Positions 16,282 through 26,545 of a stretch of 64,000 nt of DNA are shown here, in pieces. Under the pieces are notes generated by a model, which had not been told where the DNA came from, did not search any database, and saw only the letters and a list, made by a program, of their open reading frames with translations. A program made the translations under genes and the position numbers. Origin of the DNA: Myxococcus dinghuensis (lineage in GTDB: Bacteria; Myxococcota; Myxococcia; Myxococcales; Myxococcaceae). Every line of letters begins with the position of its first letter. Within the stretch, counting starts at the first letter, position 1. The DNA lies in assembly GCF_024198235.1 (NCBI RefSeq), contig NZ_JAKCFB010000009.1:230624-294623 (forward strand), given 5' to 3'.

Positions 16282-17042
16282 ACGAATGCCTCGAGTCTCT
16301 TGAGGTAATCATGGGTGATGGCGGGTGCGTTCTGCAGCCGCCTCCAGAGTGCCTCCAAGAGCAGTGCCTCCTCCTTGACGCCGCCGACCAATCTACACAC
16401 CTCGTCGACCATCTGGCGAACGAGTCCCTTGGACAGCAACGTGGCTGCTTCCGCCGCGGCGCTTGCTTCACTGCTCGCTTCCGCGAGAGGCAAGCCGCGG
16501 GCGATGTTTCTCGGAGTGGGTGGTTCGGTGCCTGCTGCGAACAGGTCGTGGGGGTAGCCCAACAGGCTGTCTCCCACGTCGATGCACCAGAGCCGCAAGT
16601 CGTCCGTGGTGTGGGGATCGACCTGGAGCAGGATGTTCTGCGAGTGACGGTCGGGATTGAAGATGATCGCATCCAACGCGAACATCCGGCCGACATCGTG
16701 GAGGTTGGACACGAGATGGATCCGGCTTGCGTCCCAATGCGTACAGCCTGGGACGAAGAGACTGAGCCAGGAGCGCCCTGTCCCTTCTCCGGTGATTGCT
16801 CCCTGTGGGACTGGAACGCTCAGCTCTCGGGCCAGCAGGAATCCAAGGGCCTCCGAGACGAGTGCTTCATAACCAGTGACGAGCTCCCGTTTGCGAACCC
16901 ACCGCCGTTTGTCCGGACTGAGGGCGAACCTGGCCTCGCTGGAGTTGCGTACGTCGATGAGATCTCCATCGATGACATCGCTCAACGTGGGGATGCGCTC
17001 ACCGAACAAGGTGGGTACACCGACCTCCTTCGCCCTCTCCAT
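16278..17042 (-). CDS. HipA-like (HipA_2-type) protein kinase, 254 aa
   Basis: A 254-residue protein with the catalytic core of HipA-type kinases. The loop reads FNPDRHSQNILL, with Asp131, His133 and Asn136 in catalytic/metal positions, and IDVGDSL has Asp155 as the DFG-equivalent. An N-terminal segment with basic KRRWVRKREL (about 45-54) could supply the nucleotide-binding Lys. The HipA N-terminal subdomain is absent, and no HipB-like antitoxin HTH gene is adjacent; instead the next gene is translationally coupled. GGGGGGAGG lies directly upstream of the ATG at 17042. The pair lies in a stretch of visibly lower GC, suggesting transfer. Substrate unknown. Confidence 0.82.
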   Translation of the reverse strand: MERAKEVGVPTLFGERIPTLSDVIDGDLIDVRNSSEARFALSPDKRRWVRKRELVTGYEALVSEALGFLLARELSVPVPQGAITGEGTGRSWLSLFVPGCTHWDASRIHLVSNLHDVGRMFALDAIIFNPDRHSQNILLQVDPHTTDDLRLWCIDVGDSLLGYPHDLFAAGTEPPTPRNIARGLPLAEASSEASAAAEAATLLSKGLVRQMVDEVCRLVGGVKEEALLLEALWRRLQNAPAITHDYLKRLEAFV

Positions 17043-17222
17043 CGACCTCCCCCCATCGCCACATTGACCGGGGAGGAGATGGACTGCTGGCTCGTCCCGA
17101 CGATCGTCGCGGAAGCCTACTTCAGGGGCCTACGTCGCGGATAGGGAACGAGAAGCTGGTAGATGAAGTTGGATTGAAGGACCGGTCGTGGCGCTGGGCC
17201 ACGAATTCCTACCTAGGCGGCG

Positions 17223-18374
17223 CTACCGGGAGGCCAGTCGCCGGTAGAGGGCCTCGTAGCGGTCGATGGCCGGCGCCATGCGGAAGCGCTCCATCACGTC
17301 CGCCCGGGCCCGCTGGGAGAAGGCCCGCCAGCGCGCCGTGTCCCGCACGAGCGACAGGACGTGCCCCGCCATGGCGCGCACGTCGCCGAGCGGCGCCAGC
17401 AGCCCCGTCTCGCCGTGCCGGACGACCTCGGGGATTCCGCCGATGTCGCTGGCCACCACGGGCACGCCGCAACTGAGCGCCTCCAGCGCCGCGAGCCCGA
17501 AGCTCTCCTGCTCGCTGGGCAGGAGGAACACGTCCGAGGCGGACAGCAGCGCGACGAAGTCGTCCTGCCTGCCGGGGAAGGCCACCCGCGCGGACAGCCC
17601 CAGCTCGCGCAGCAGGCGCTCCGCGGGCGCGCGCTCCGGCCCGTCGCCCACCAGCACCAACCGGCACGGCAGTTGGCGGTGGACCTCCGCGAAGACGCCC
17701 ACCACGTCCATGACGCGCTTGACGGGGCGGAAGTTGGAGACGTGGACGAGGACGGGCTCGTGCTCGCCCAGGTCCGGGAAGAGCGCCGCCAGGGCCGAAC
17801 GCTCGCGCCCCGGCGCGTAGCGCTCCGTGTCCACGAAGTTGGGGATGACGTCGATGGGCACGCTGCGGGGCAGCGAGAAGCCGCTCCACGTCGCGTCGCG
17901 CAGGAACGCCGACGGCGTCGTCACCGCGTCGCTGCGCAGGATGGAGAAGCGCGTCATCGGCAGGTAGCTGGGGTGGATGCCCACCAGCGTCGTGTCCGTC
18001 CCGTGCAACGTGGTGACGACGCGCGGCCCCTTCTCCCCGAGCACCTCGCGCGCCATCCACGCCGCCGTGGCGTGGGGCACCGCGTAGTGGACGTGCAGGA
18101 CGTCCAACCGCTCGGCGGTGGCGACCTCGATCATCTTCGACGCCAGCGCGATGGGGTACGTGCCCGTGCGCTGGAGCGCCGGGTAGTCGCTCTCCGTCAC
18201 CTCGTGGAACGTCACGCCCCGCGGCATGCTGGCGCGCTGGAAGGGCAGCTCCCGCGCGATGAAGTGCACGCGGTGTCCCCGCTCCGCCATCGCCAGGCCG
18301 ATGCCGGTGGCGACCATGCCGCTGCCTCCGAAGGTGGGGAAGCAGGTGATGGCGAGGTGGAGGGGAGCGCTCAT
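17223..18374 (-). CDS. bshA: BshA, N-acetyl-alpha-D-glucosaminyl L-malate synthase, 383 aa
   Basis: A GT4-family glycosyltransferase with the BshA hallmarks: PTFGGSGMVATGIGLAMAERGH at the N-terminus, VLHVHYAVPHATAAW, TTLHGTDTTLVGIHPSY, IPNFVDTERY, and the nucleotide-sugar motif EQESFGLAALEALSCGVPVV. BshA joins UDP-GlcNAc and L-malate, the first step of bacillithiol synthesis in the cytoplasm. Length agrees with Bacillus BshA (about 377 aa). The start overlaps the stop of bshB1 by 4 nt (18371-18374), so bshC, bshB1 and bshA form one coupled operon in that order. Confidence 0.93.
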   Translation of the reverse strand: MSAPLHLAITCFPTFGGSGMVATGIGLAMAERGHRVHFIARELPFQRASMPRGVTFHEVTESDYPALQRTGTYPIALASKMIEVATAERLDVLHVHYAVPHATAAWMAREVLGEKGPRVVTTLHGTDTTLVGIHPSYLPMTRFSILRSDAVTTPSAFLRDATWSGFSLPRSVPIDVIPNFVDTERYAPGRERSALAALFPDLGEHEPVLVHVSNFRPVKRVMDVVGVFAEVHRQLPCRLVLVGDGPERAPAERLLRELGLSARVAFPGRQDDFVALLSASDVFLLPSEQESFGLAALEALSCGVPVVASDIGGIPEVVRHGETGLLAPLGDVRAMAGHVLSLVRDTARWRAFSQRARADVMERFRMAPAIDRYEALYRRLASR

Positions 18375-19177
18375 CGTCGTTGAGGGAAGAACAGGGGCTT
18401 CTCGAAGCTATTCCGCCGGAAGTGCTCCACCGGGTCGACCAACCCCAGCGTCTCCCGCACGACGTACGGCTCGCCGTGGGCGACGCCCGCCTGGGCCCCG
18501 TAGAACCGGTCCCTCGCCTCCAGCGAGGAGAGGGACAGCGCGGAGCCCACCAGCGTGGGCGGGGCGTCCGGCCTCGGCTCCACCTGGCTCGCGTAGCAGC
18601 GCACCGCCGCCATCTTCCGCGCGTGGACGGAGGAGACGTCGACGACGAAGCTCGGCTCGGCCAGGTGGCGCAGCGGATAGTAGAGGACCTGCCGGGGCGT
18701 GAACGGGGCCCCCGCGGGCTCCGTCTCGAAGCGGCGCACGCCCGCGAAGAACAGGGCGCGTGTCACCAGGGCGCTGGCGGCCTCGTGGTCCGGGTGCCGC
18801 TCCTCCTCCCAGGGCACGACGACCAGCTCCGGCCGCAGGCGGCGCAGCACCTCCACCACGCGGGCCACGGCGGAGGCCCGCACGCGCTCGGCCTCCGGCG
18901 CCTCGAAGCCGGCCCATGGATTGAGCCAGCCGTCAGGCAGGCCCAGGTTCTCCCGCACGCCCAGCCCCAGCTCCCGCGAGGCGGCCTCGGTCTCCGCCGC
19001 GCGCGACTCCACCGTGCCGCGCGAGCTCTTCTCCCCGCGCGACAGGTCGATGATGCCGGTGCGGTGGCCCAGCTCCGCCATGCGCGCCAGGAGGCCGCCG
19101 CAGAACAGCTCCACGTCGTCCGGGTGGGGCCCGAAGGCCAGCACTTCCAGTCCGAAGGTCGCGCCGCTCGGGCTCAT
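18371..19177 (-). CDS. bshB1: BshB1-type GlcNAc-malate deacetylase (PIG-L family), 268 aa
   Basis: A PIG-L/LmbE-type zinc deacetylase starting [23 protein letters not shown]. The zinc motif HPDDVE is at the N-terminus and the downstream HPDHEA (in [12 protein letters not shown]) supplies the third ligand. BshB1 features include [19 protein letters not shown] and a C-terminal [15 protein letters not shown] segment. It removes the acetyl group from GlcNAc-malate, the second step to bacillithiol. The ATG overlaps the bshC stop by 4 nt. A GTG 39 nt upstream is in frame, but the overlap start fits the operon better. Confidence 0.92.
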   Translation of the reverse strand: MSPSGATFGLEVLAFGPHPDDVELFCGGLLARMAELGHRTGIIDLSRGEKSSRGTVESRAAETEAASRELGLGVRENLGLPDGWLNPWAGFEAPEAERVRASAVARVVEVLRRLRPELVVVPWEEERHPDHEAASALVTRALFFAGVRRFETEPAGAPFTPRQVLYYPLRHLAEPSFVVDVSSVHARKMAAVRCYASQVEPRPDAPPTLVGSALSLSSLEARDRFYGAQAGVAHGEPYVVRETLGLVDPVEHFRRNSFEKPLFFPQRR

Positions 19178-20799
19178 GGCGTCAGGTCCTGGAGCTCCCC
19201 GGAGAAGGGGACACACGCGTCGAGCACGCTCCGGGCGAGGTCCCGCGTCCCGAAGCGACAGGCATGGTAGGCCATCCCGAGGATGCGCTCCTGCGGCGCG
19301 CCGTCCGGGACGAGCAGGGCCCGCAGCCGGTCCAGCCGCTCCGTGGTGACCTGGTCCCGCAGCGCCAGCGCCCGGCCGTAGCGCGCGGCGAGCCGGGACA
19401 CCGCGGCGCGCACGGTGCCGCGCGTGCGCTTGAGCGCGTCCAGGAGCAGGGGGTCCAGCTTCAGCATCGGCTCGCCGAGCGGATCGAGCACCGCCGCGAA
19501 CGCGCCGAACAGCCGGGCCTCCACCGATGCCGCGGGCTCGTACGTCTGCGCCGCGTCACGCGTCGACAGGCGCGTGAGCAGCGCCTCGCGCTCCCCGCCC
19601 GCCTCGTCTGGCGTCAGGCCCAGCTTGTGGAGGAGCCGGCGCGCGCGGTCGTCCAGGATGCGGAAGCGCGCGCGCGGCACGACGAGCGGCATGGGCCGCT
19701 TCGCGTGGGCATACAGCGGCGCGAGCTGCGCGAAGTACGAAACCTCCCCGGGCCCACCGACATACGCCGCGGTGGGCAGCCAGGTGTCCTGGAGCAGCGG
19801 ACGCAGCAGCGCGGAGGTGGTGAAGCGCAGCGGCTCCTTCTCCAGCCAGTCGGACAGCTCGCGCGTCGTCACGGTGGCCCCGCGCGGATGTCCCACGAGG
19901 CTCCACGTGTCCGGGCCCGCCGGGTCCAGCCGGTAGCGCGGCCCGTCGACGCCGTCCGGGGAGAAGAAGCCGAGCGGTGAGCCCGGGCGGATGTGGACCT
20001 GTTCGGAGAAGCCCGCCTGGGTCAGCGCCTCCACCTGTCGCGCGAGCGCGGAGGACACCGCCGCCGCGTCGCGGAGCGCGAGGCGGTGGATGGGCGCGGC
20101 CAGCGGGGCGAGCCGCGGGTCCCTCGGGTCGATGAACACGAGCCCCTCGTCCGCGAAGATGCTCGCGAGCACCTCCGTGAAGGCCTCCGCGAGGGTCGCC
20201 TCCGGGCGGTAGGCGCGCTCCAGCAGCGACAGGTGCTCGTCCGCCCGAGGCTCGCGCCCCAGCTCCGCGCGCAGGCACTCCAGCGCCGTGAGGACCCCGT
20301 CGCCCAGGCGCCGGTGCGCCACGGGGACCCGGGAGGTGGCCGCGTCGGCGTGGGTCAGGGACACGCGGCGCGGCGCGCCCGCGGCGCTCGCGACGAAGCA
20401 GTGGTCCACCTCCGGCAGGTCGTGGTCCTCGGTCTGGAGCCAGAAGACGGGCACGCAGGGCCGGCCCGTCTCCTCCTGGAGCGTCCGCGCGGCGACGATG
20501 GCGGACGCGGCCTTGTAGAGGGTGAAGAGCGGCCCGAGGAACAACCCCACCTGCTGCCCCGTCACCACGGCGACGGTGCCAGGGCGGCCGAGCAGCTCCA
20601 GGTTCCGTTCGCGCGCGGGGCTGGGCGCGAGGCGCGCGTGACGTTCCCGCAACACCGCGAGCAGGGCCGGGGACACGGTGCGCGTCGCCGCCTGGGCGAC
20701 GGCCTCGGCGCGTGCGGTGCGGTGGCGGAATCGGTCGGGCAGGAAGGCGAGCGCGCGTGGGTCTGCCTTGAGCCACGCCGAGGGGAACGAGGGCGTCAC
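19174..20799 (-). CDS. bshC: BshC, putative cysteine-adding enzyme of bacillithiol synthesis, 541 aa
   Basis: A BshC-type protein: [19 protein letters not shown] is the diagnostic nucleotide-binding-like segment, followed by [15 protein letters not shown], and near the C-terminus [18 protein letters not shown]. BshC is thought to attach Cys to GlcN-malate, completing bacillithiol. The GTG at 20799 ([11 protein letters not shown]) gives 541 residues, close to Bacillus BshC (539); an in-frame ATG at 20862 would add 21 Arg/Pro-rich residues unlike the family. No strong ribosome-binding site precedes either. First gene of the bsh operon, divergent from the PIG-L gene. Confidence 0.88.
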   Translation of the reverse strand: MTPSFPSAWLKADPRALAFLPDRFRHRTARAEAVAQAATRTVSPALLAVLRERHARLAPSPARERNLELLGRPGTVAVVTGQQVGLFLGPLFTLYKAASAIVAARTLQEETGRPCVPVFWLQTEDHDLPEVDHCFVASAAGAPRRVSLTHADAATSRVPVAHRRLGDGVLTALECLRAELGREPRADEHLSLLERAYRPEATLAEAFTEVLASIFADEGLVFIDPRDPRLAPLAAPIHRLALRDAAAVSSALARQVEALTQAGFSEQVHIRPGSPLGFFSPDGVDGPRYRLDPAGPDTWSLVGHPRGATVTTRELSDWLEKEPLRFTTSALLRPLLQDTWLPTAAYVGGPGEVSYFAQLAPLYAHAKRPMPLVVPRARFRILDDRARRLLHKLGLTPDEAGGEREALLTRLSTRDAAQTYEPAASVEARLFGAFAAVLDPLGEPMLKLDPLLLDALKRTRGTVRAAVSRLAARYGRALALRDQVTTERLDRLRALLVPDGAPQERILGMAYHACRFGTRDLARSVLDACVPFSGELQDLTP

Positions 20800-20983
20800 G
20801 GGTCGGGGTGATAACAGGTCGATGCGGGTCGGGCACCCAGAACGCCGAGGTGGCGCACGCATTCCCGGTCGGATGTGCAGGCTGTCGATTCCGCTCCCGC
20901 CGAGAGCGGCCATGTGGCCGACCGCGTCATCGATGAGCTTGTCCCGCGCGCGTGCGCGGAGGTGCTGGTATAGGTCGCCGAGG

Positions 20984-23470
20984 ATGCGGAACCTGCTCTC
21001 CTTTGGCATGACGCTCGTCATGAGTCTTGGCTTCGGGACCTCGGCCTTCGCGCAAGCCCCTCGACAACCCCATGCGGGCGAAATCGCCGCGGGGCTGCGG
21101 CGGCTCGGCGTGACGGGCAGCGTCCTCTATGTGGCGGCGCACCCCGACGACGAGAACACGCGCTTCCTCGCGTGGCTCGTCGGGGAGAAGGGCCTGCGCG
21201 CTGGCTACCTGTCGCTGACGCGCGGTGATGGCGGACAGAACCTCATCGGCACCGAGCAGGACGAGCTGCTCGGCCTCATCCGCACCCACGAGCTGCTGGC
21301 CGCGCGACGCGTGGACGGCGCCGAGCAGTGGTTCACCCGCGCGCGCGACTTCGGCTACACGAAGTCCGCCGACGAGGCGCTGCGCATCTGGGGACACGAC
21401 GCGGTGCTCGCCGACGTGGTGCTCGCCATCCGCCGCTTCCAGCCGGACGTCATCGTCACGCGCTTCGACACGAAGCCGCCCAACCACGGTCACCACACCG
21501 CGTCCGCGCTGCTCGCCGCCGAGGCCTTCACCGCCGCGGCCGACCCCCAGCGCTTCCCCGAGCAGCTCGACCTGGTGCGGCCCTGGAAGGCGGACCGGCT
21601 GCTGCACAACGTCTCCACGTGGAACCTCAAGCCGGACGCGGACATGTCCGCGTATCTGAAGGTGGACGTCGGTGGCTTCGACCCGCTGCTGGGGCGCTCC
21701 TGGGGCGAGGTCTCCGCGGAGAGCCGCAGCCAGCACAAGAGCCAGGGCTTCGGCGTCCCCGCCGAGCGCGGACCGCTGCTGGAGTACTTCACGCCGCTCG
21801 CCGGGACTCGCCCGACGAAGGACGTCTTCGAGGGGCTGGACCTCACGTGGCGCCGCTGGAAGGGAGGGGACGCCGTGGCCGTCGCCGTGGAGGAGGCGGT
21901 GAAGGGCTTCGACGCGCGCGCGCCGCATCGCTCGGTACCCGCGCTGCTGCGTGTCCATGCCGCGTTGTCCGCCCTGCCGGACGAGCACCCGTGGAAGGCC
22001 CTCAAGCTGCGGGAGACGGAGACGCTGGTGGCCGCGTGCGCGGGCCTGTTCCTGGAGGCGCGGGCCGGCGAGCCCTCGGCGGTGCCCGGCGCGCCCGTGG
22101 AGCTGAACCTGTTCGCGCTCAACCGCTCCCCCGCCGCGGTGAAGCTCGTGGGCGTGACGCTCCCGGGCGGCGAGACGGTCTCCGCCGACACGGCGCTGGC
22201 GGAGCACGCGCCCTTCAAGCTGGGGCGCAAGGTGACGTTGCCGGACGACGCGGCCATCTCCACGCCGTACTGGCTGCACCAGCCCGCAAGCGGCGGGCTC
22301 TTCGTGCTGCAGGAGAAGGACCGCGCCCTCACCGGTCTTCCGGAGGGCCCGCCCGCGCTGTCGGTGGGCTTCACCTATGAGGTGGGGGGCAGGCGCTTCA
22401 CGGTGACGCGGCCCGTGGTCTACGTGTGGACGGACCCGGTGCGTGGCGAGCTGTACCGCGCGTTCGAGGTGGTGCCCGCCGTCACCGCGACGCTCGAGCG
22501 CGACCGGGTGATGTTCCCCAATGGCGCTCCCCAGGCCGTGGACGTGGTGCTCGCGGCCGGGAAGGCGGACGCTCGCGGCAAGGCGCGGCTGGAGCTGCCG
22601 GAGGGCTGGCGCTCGGAGCCAGCGGAGGTGGCCTTCCAACTGCCCGCGCGCGGCGACGAGCGCACCGTCCGGTTCCAGGTGACGCCGCCCCGGGGGGCGA
22701 CCCAGAAGGGGCGCCTGCGCGTGGTGGTGGAGAGCGGGGGGCGCGCGGAGTCCTGGCGCGTGCGCGCCGTGTCCCATCCGCACATCCCGCCGCTGGCGGT
22801 GCGGCAGGCGTCCGAGGCGACGCTGGTGCCGTTCGCGCTGACGACGAAGGTGAAGCGCATCGGCTACATCCCGGGGCCCGGGGACCGCGTGGCGGAGAGC
22901 CTGGCCGCGGTGGGCTACGAGGTGACGGTGCTCCCGGAGGAGCGGCTCGCGGGCGAGAAGCTGGAGCGCTTCGAGGCCATCCTCGTGGGCGTGCGCGCCT
23001 TCAACGCCAACCCGCGGCTGGCCGTCCACCGCGAGCGCCTGCTCGACTACGTGAAGCAGGGTGGACGGCTGGTGGTGCAGTACAACACCAACAGCCGCGT
23101 GGGGCCGCTGGCCGCGTTCGTCGGTCCGTACCCGCTGGAGATCGGCCGGGAGCGCGTGACGGACGAGACGGCGGTGATGACGCCCGTCAAGCCGGACGAG
23201 CCGCTGCTGCGCGCGCCCAACGCCCTGACGCCCGCCGACTTCGACGGCTGGGTGCAGGAGCGGGGCCTCTACTTCGCGTCGAAGTGGGATGACCACTACC
23301 GCCCCGTCTTCTCGATGAGCGACGCGGGCGAGGCGCCGCTCACCGGCGGCCTGCTCGTCGCGCGCCATGGCAAGGGCGCGTTCGTCTACACCGGCATCGC
23401 CTTCTTCCGTCAGCTCCCCGCCGGTGTCCCCGGCGCCTACCGCCTGTTGGCGAACCTCCTCGCGCAATGA
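20984..23470 (+). CDS. Exported large PIG-L family deacetylase, 828 aa
   Basis: An 828-residue protein with a signal peptide ([23 protein letters not shown], cleavage near 23). Residues 45-230 are a PIG-L domain: [14 protein letters not shown] with the HPDDE zinc/catalytic motif, [10 protein letters not shown], and a second-site histidine cluster [10 protein letters not shown]. The rest (about 250-828) is beta-rich, with NPCBM/CARDB-like strands ([19 protein letters not shown]) and a final ThuA-like segment ([17 protein letters not shown]). Periplasmic two-part enzymes of this kind probably deacetylate an N-acetylated sugar or glycoconjugate. The stop overlaps the next gene's ATG (23467-23470). 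It lies divergent from bshC. Confidence 0.88.
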   Translation: MRNLLSFGMTLVMSLGFGTSAFAQAPRQPHAGEIAAGLRRLGVTGSVLYVAAHPDDENTRFLAWLVGEKGLRAGYLSLTRGDGGQNLIGTEQDELLGLIRTHELLAARRVDGAEQWFTRARDFGYTKSADEALRIWGHDAVLADVVLAIRRFQPDVIVTRFDTKPPNHGHHTASALLAAEAFTAAADPQRFPEQLDLVRPWKADRLLHNVSTWNLKPDADMSAYLKVDVGGFDPLLGRSWGEVSAESRSQHKSQGFGVPAERGPLLEYFTPLAGTRPTKDVFEGLDLTWRRWKGGDAVAVAVEEAVKGFDARAPHRSVPALLRVHAALSALPDEHPWKALKLRETETLVAACAGLFLEARAGEPSAVPGAPVELNLFALNRSPAAVKLVGVTLPGGETVSADTALAEHAPFKLGRKVTLPDDAAISTPYWLHQPASGGLFVLQEKDRALTGLPEGPPALSVGFTYEVGGRRFTVTRPVVYVWTDPVRGELYRAFEVVPAVTATLERDRVMFPNGAPQAVDVVLAAGKADARGKARLELPEGWRSEPAEVAFQLPARGDERTVRFQVTPPRGATQKGRLRVVVESGGRAESWRVRAVSHPHIPPLAVRQASEATLVPFALTTKVKRIGYIPGPGDRVAESLAAVGYEVTVLPEERLAGEKLERFEAILVGVRAFNANPRLAVHRERLLDYVKQGGRLVVQYNTNSRVGPLAAFVGPYPLEIGRERVTDETAVMTPVKPDEPLLRAPNALTPADFDGWVQERGLYFASKWDDHYRPVFSMSDAGEAPLTGGLLVARHGKGAFVYTGIAFFRQLPAGVPGAYRLLANLLAQ

Positions 23471-23655
23471 GCACCGCCCCCACCCCCTCCTCGCAAGCGT
23501 CCGCTCCCGCGCCCGTCGCCCCCGTCCCGCCCCGGCAGGACCTGGACGACGCGCCGCCCCTCCTGGGCTCGTGGCGCAACATCTACCTCCTGGTGCTCGG
23601 CACCTTCGTCCTGTTCGTCGCGCTCTGCTGGGCGCTCACCGAGGCCTACGCGTGA
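23467..23655 (+). CDS. Mini-membrane protein between deacetylase and symporter, 62 aa
   Basis: A 62-residue protein: a Pro/Ala-rich first half (about 1-32), then one transmembrane helix (NIYLLVLGTFVLFVALCWAL, 38-57) ending EAYA. It overlaps the deacetylase stop (ATGA) at one end and the symporter's GTG (GTGA, 23652-23655) at the other, so all three are translationally coupled. Small single-span partners are known for some SSS transporters, such as DUF4212/DUF485-type subunits; an accessory subunit is therefore a reasonable inference, though the sequence does not match those families by eye. Confidence 0.7.
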   Translation: MSTAPTPSSQASAPAPVAPVPPRQDLDDAPPLLGSWRNIYLLVLGTFVLFVALCWALTEAYA

Positions 23656-25364
23656 CACTGCTCGACTGGTTGGTGCTCGTCGGGACGACGGCGTTCATCG
23701 TGGTGTGGGGACTCTGGAAGTCGCGCGGCGCGAAGACGTCCGAGGACTACCTGCGCGGCGCGCGCGAGCTGAAGTGGCCCACCATCGGCCTGGCGGTGAT
23801 GGCCACCCAGGCCAGCGCCATCACCTTCCTCTCCGTGCCGGGGCAGGCCTACGAAGACGGCATGCGCTTCGTGCAGTTCTATTTCGGACTGCCCATCGCG
23901 ATGGTCATCATCAGCGCGGTCTTCGTCCCCATCTACTACCGGCTGAACGTCATCACGGCGTACCAGTACCTGGAGACGCGCTTCGACCTGAAGACGCGCC
24001 TGTTGGGCGCGTTCCTGTTCCTCGTCCAGCGCGGGCTCGCGGCGGGCATCACCATCTACGCCCCCGCCATCATCCTCTCCACCATCCTGGGCTGGCCGCT
24101 GGAGCCCACCGTGGTGGCCATGGGAGCGCTGGTCATCCTCTACACGGTGACGGGCGGCTCGACGGCGGTCAGCCAGACGCAGAAGCAGCAGATGGTGGTG
24201 ATGATGGGCGGCATGGTGGTGGCCGCGCTCGTCATCATCTGGCGGCTGCCCGAGCACGTGTCCTTCGGCAAGGCCGTGGACGTCGCGGGCGCCTTCGGCC
24301 GGATGAACGTGGTGAGCTTCGACTTCAACGTTCAGGACCGTTACAACTTCTGGTCCGGAATCACCGGCGGTCTCTTCCTGTCGCTGTCGTACTTCGGCAC
24401 GGACCAGTCGCAGGTGGGCCGCTACCTGACGGGGCGCTCCATCTCCGAGAGCCGGCTGGGCCTGCTGTTCAACGGCGTCCTCAAGATTCCGATGCAGTTC
24501 CTCATCCTCTTCGTCGGAATCCTCGTCTTCGTCTTCTACCAGTTCAGCACGCCGCCGCTGCTGTTCAACCAGACGCTGTCCGACCGCGTGCGCGCCACGG
24601 AGCAGGCGGCGGAGTATGCGGCGCTGGAGTCGAAGTGGGAGTCCGTCCAGACGCACAAGCGCGCGGAGGTGGAGCGCTACCTCGCCGCGCGTGACGCCGG
24701 GGACGCGGCCGGGGAGGCCGCCGCGAAGGTGGCGCTGGGCACGGCCGCGAAGGAGGCGAGCGCGGTCCGCAAGGACGCCAAGGCCGTGGTGTCGCGCGCG
24801 CTGCCGGGCGTGGAGACCAAGGACTCGGACTACATCTTCATCAGCTTCGTGAAGCGGTGGCTGCCCAGCGGCCTCTTCGGCCTGCTCATCGCGGTCATCC
24901 TCTCGGCGGCGATGAGCTCCATCGCCAGCGAGCTGAACGCGCTGGGGGCCACGACGACGGTGGACTTCTACCGGCGCGTGTTCAAGCCGGACGCGTCGGA
25001 CCAGAACGTGCTCGTCGCGTCGAAGCTGTTCACGGTGTTCTGGGGCCTGGTGGCCGTGGGGTTCGCGACCTTCGCGTCGCTGCTCGACAACCTCATCCAG
25101 GCGGTGAACATCCTCGGCTCCATCTTCTATGGCACCGTGCTGGGCATCTTCCTGGTCGCCTTCTTCTTGAAGCACGTGAAGGGGCACGCCGTCTTCACCG
25201 CGGCCGTCATCTCCCAGCTCACCGTGATTGCCCTGTTCATGCTCACCGACATCGGCTTCCTCTGGTACAACGTGCTCGGCTGCGTCTTCGTCGTCGTGCT
25301 CGGGCTGGTGCTCCAGGCGGTGATGCCGCGCGAGGTGGCGCCGGCCGCGGCCCCCGGAGCCTGA
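23652..25364 (+). CDS. Sodium:solute symporter (SSS/SLC5 family), 570 aa
   Basis: A 570-residue transporter with about 13 hydrophobic segments. The start is the GTG at 23652 ([20 protein letters not shown]). SSS landmarks: [35 protein letters not shown], the Na+-site region [34 protein letters not shown], and [19 protein letters not shown] charged, Ala-rich soluble insertion of about 80 residues (about 318-395) interrupts the late helices. Substrate unknown; coupling to a periplasmic deacetylase suggests uptake of a deacetylated sugar or an amino-sugar product. Confidence 0.9.
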   Translation: MTLLDWLVLVGTTAFIVVWGLWKSRGAKTSEDYLRGARELKWPTIGLAVMATQASAITFLSVPGQAYEDGMRFVQFYFGLPIAMVIISAVFVPIYYRLNVITAYQYLETRFDLKTRLLGAFLFLVQRGLAAGITIYAPAIILSTILGWPLEPTVVAMGALVILYTVTGGSTAVSQTQKQQMVVMMGGMVVAALVIIWRLPEHVSFGKAVDVAGAFGRMNVVSFDFNVQDRYNFWSGITGGLFLSLSYFGTDQSQVGRYLTGRSISESRLGLLFNGVLKIPMQFLILFVGILVFVFYQFSTPPLLFNQTLSDRVRATEQAAEYAALESKWESVQTHKRAEVERYLAARDAGDAAGEAAAKVALGTAAKEASAVRKDAKAVVSRALPGVETKDSDYIFISFVKRWLPSGLFGLLIAVILSAAMSSIASELNALGATTTVDFYRRVFKPDASDQNVLVASKLFTVFWGLVAVGFATFASLLDNLIQAVNILGSIFYGTVLGIFLVAFFLKHVKGHAVFTAAVISQLTVIALFMLTDIGFLWYNVLGCVFVVVLGLVLQAVMPREVAPAAAPGA

Positions 25365-25534
25365 GCGGCAGGGGCGGGCATCGCCTGGGCGGGAGGGTCC
25401 GCGCCGTCAGTCGTCCGCAGGGTCGGCAGGCTCGACCCGGGGATGGGGCACACGAGTCCGTGGATACTGGTCGGTGCTGGACCGTGCCCCCATCTTCGCT
25501 GTGTTGCAGACACCCCCACACAGCGAGGACGGCA

Positions 25535-26392
25535 ATGGCGACTTCGAATGGGAAGATCCATGGCAGCTATCTGGCGACCAAGGACGGCACCAAGATCTAC
25601 TTCAAGGACTGGGGGCCGAAGGACGGACAGCCGATCGTCTTCTCGCATGGCTGGCCGCTGACCGGCGACGCCTTCGAGGACCAGATGCTGTTCCTGTCCG
25701 AGCGGGGCTTTCGCACCATCGCCCATGACCGTCGCGGCAACGGCCGTTCGACCCAGGTCTGGGACGGCCACGACATGGACCACTTCGCGGATGACCTCGC
25801 GGAGCTGACGGAGGCGCTGGACCTGAAGAAGGCCATCCACGTCGGGCACTCGACCGGCGGTGGCGAGGTGGCGCGCTACATCGGTCGCCATGGCACGGCG
25901 CGCGTCGCGAAGGCGGTGCTCATCGGCGCGGTGCCTCCCATCATGCTCAAGACCGACTGGCACCCCAATGGTCTGCCCATGAAGGTCTTCGACGACATCC
26001 GCGCGGGAGTGCGCAACGACCGGGCGACCTTCTACAAGAACCTCTCCATGGCGTTCTATGGCTTCAACAAGCCGGGCGCGAAGGTGTCCGAGGGGCTGCG
26101 CGAGAGCTTCGTGCTCCAGGGGCTGATGGGCTCCATCAAGGCGGAGTACGACACCGTCAAGGCGTTCTCCGAGACGGACTTCCGCGCGGACCTGGCGAAG
26201 TTCGACGTGCCCACCCTGGTGATGCACGGCGACGCGGACCAGATCGTCCCGTTCGAGGCCGCGGGGAAGCTCACCGCCTCGCTCGTGAAGGGCGCCAAGC
26301 TGAAGGTCTACCCGGGGCAGCCGCACGGCATGTGCTCCACCATCAAGGATGCCATCAACGAGGACCTGCTCTCGTTCGTCCGGGGCGGCTGA
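25535..26392 (+). CDS. Alpha/beta hydrolase, non-heme haloperoxidase type, 285 aa
   Basis: A 285-residue hydrolase of the bacterial haloperoxidase/perhydrolase-like group: [19 protein letters not shown] (oxyanion region), [12 protein letters not shown], nucleophile elbow [12 protein letters not shown] with the catalytic Ser, [15 protein letters not shown] with the Asp, and [11 protein letters not shown] with the His. No signal peptide. These enzymes are annotated as chloroperoxidases but most are esterases or perhydrolases. Single gene with its own terminator; the 170-nt gap before it separates it from the symporter operon. Confidence 0.9.
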   Translation: MATSNGKIHGSYLATKDGTKIYFKDWGPKDGQPIVFSHGWPLTGDAFEDQMLFLSERGFRTIAHDRRGNGRSTQVWDGHDMDHFADDLAELTEALDLKKAIHVGHSTGGGEVARYIGRHGTARVAKAVLIGAVPPIMLKTDWHPNGLPMKVFDDIRAGVRNDRATFYKNLSMAFYGFNKPGAKVSEGLRESFVLQGLMGSIKAEYDTVKAFSETDFRADLAKFDVPTLVMHGDADQIVPFEAAGKLTASLVKGAKLKVYPGQPHGMCSTIKDAINEDLLSFVRGG

Positions 26393-26418
26393 GGTCCCCC
26401 GGTACAGGTGCGTCAGGG

Positions 26419-26455
26419 GGCCGCGCGGGCACTTCGGGTCCGCGCGGCCTTCTTC
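26419..26455 (+). terminator. Intrinsic terminator after the haloperoxidase-type hydrolase
   Basis: Perfect 10-bp stem GGCCGCGCGG (26419-26428) / CCGCGCGGCC (26440-26449), 11-nt loop, followed by TTCTTCG. It starts 26 nt after the hydrolase stop codon. Confidence 0.75.
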
Positions 26456-26545
26456 GTGCATCGCGTGGCATCCCTGACGGGCGCTGGCTGCTTTCGACCG
26501 GACGGCCCTCGTCGTCGACCCGGGCTCTTGTCTAGGATTGGGGCC

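Noticed and set aside
20678..20983. Upstream extension of the PIG-L deacetylase
   Set aside because: It overlaps the bshC start on the other strand and would bury the signal peptide.
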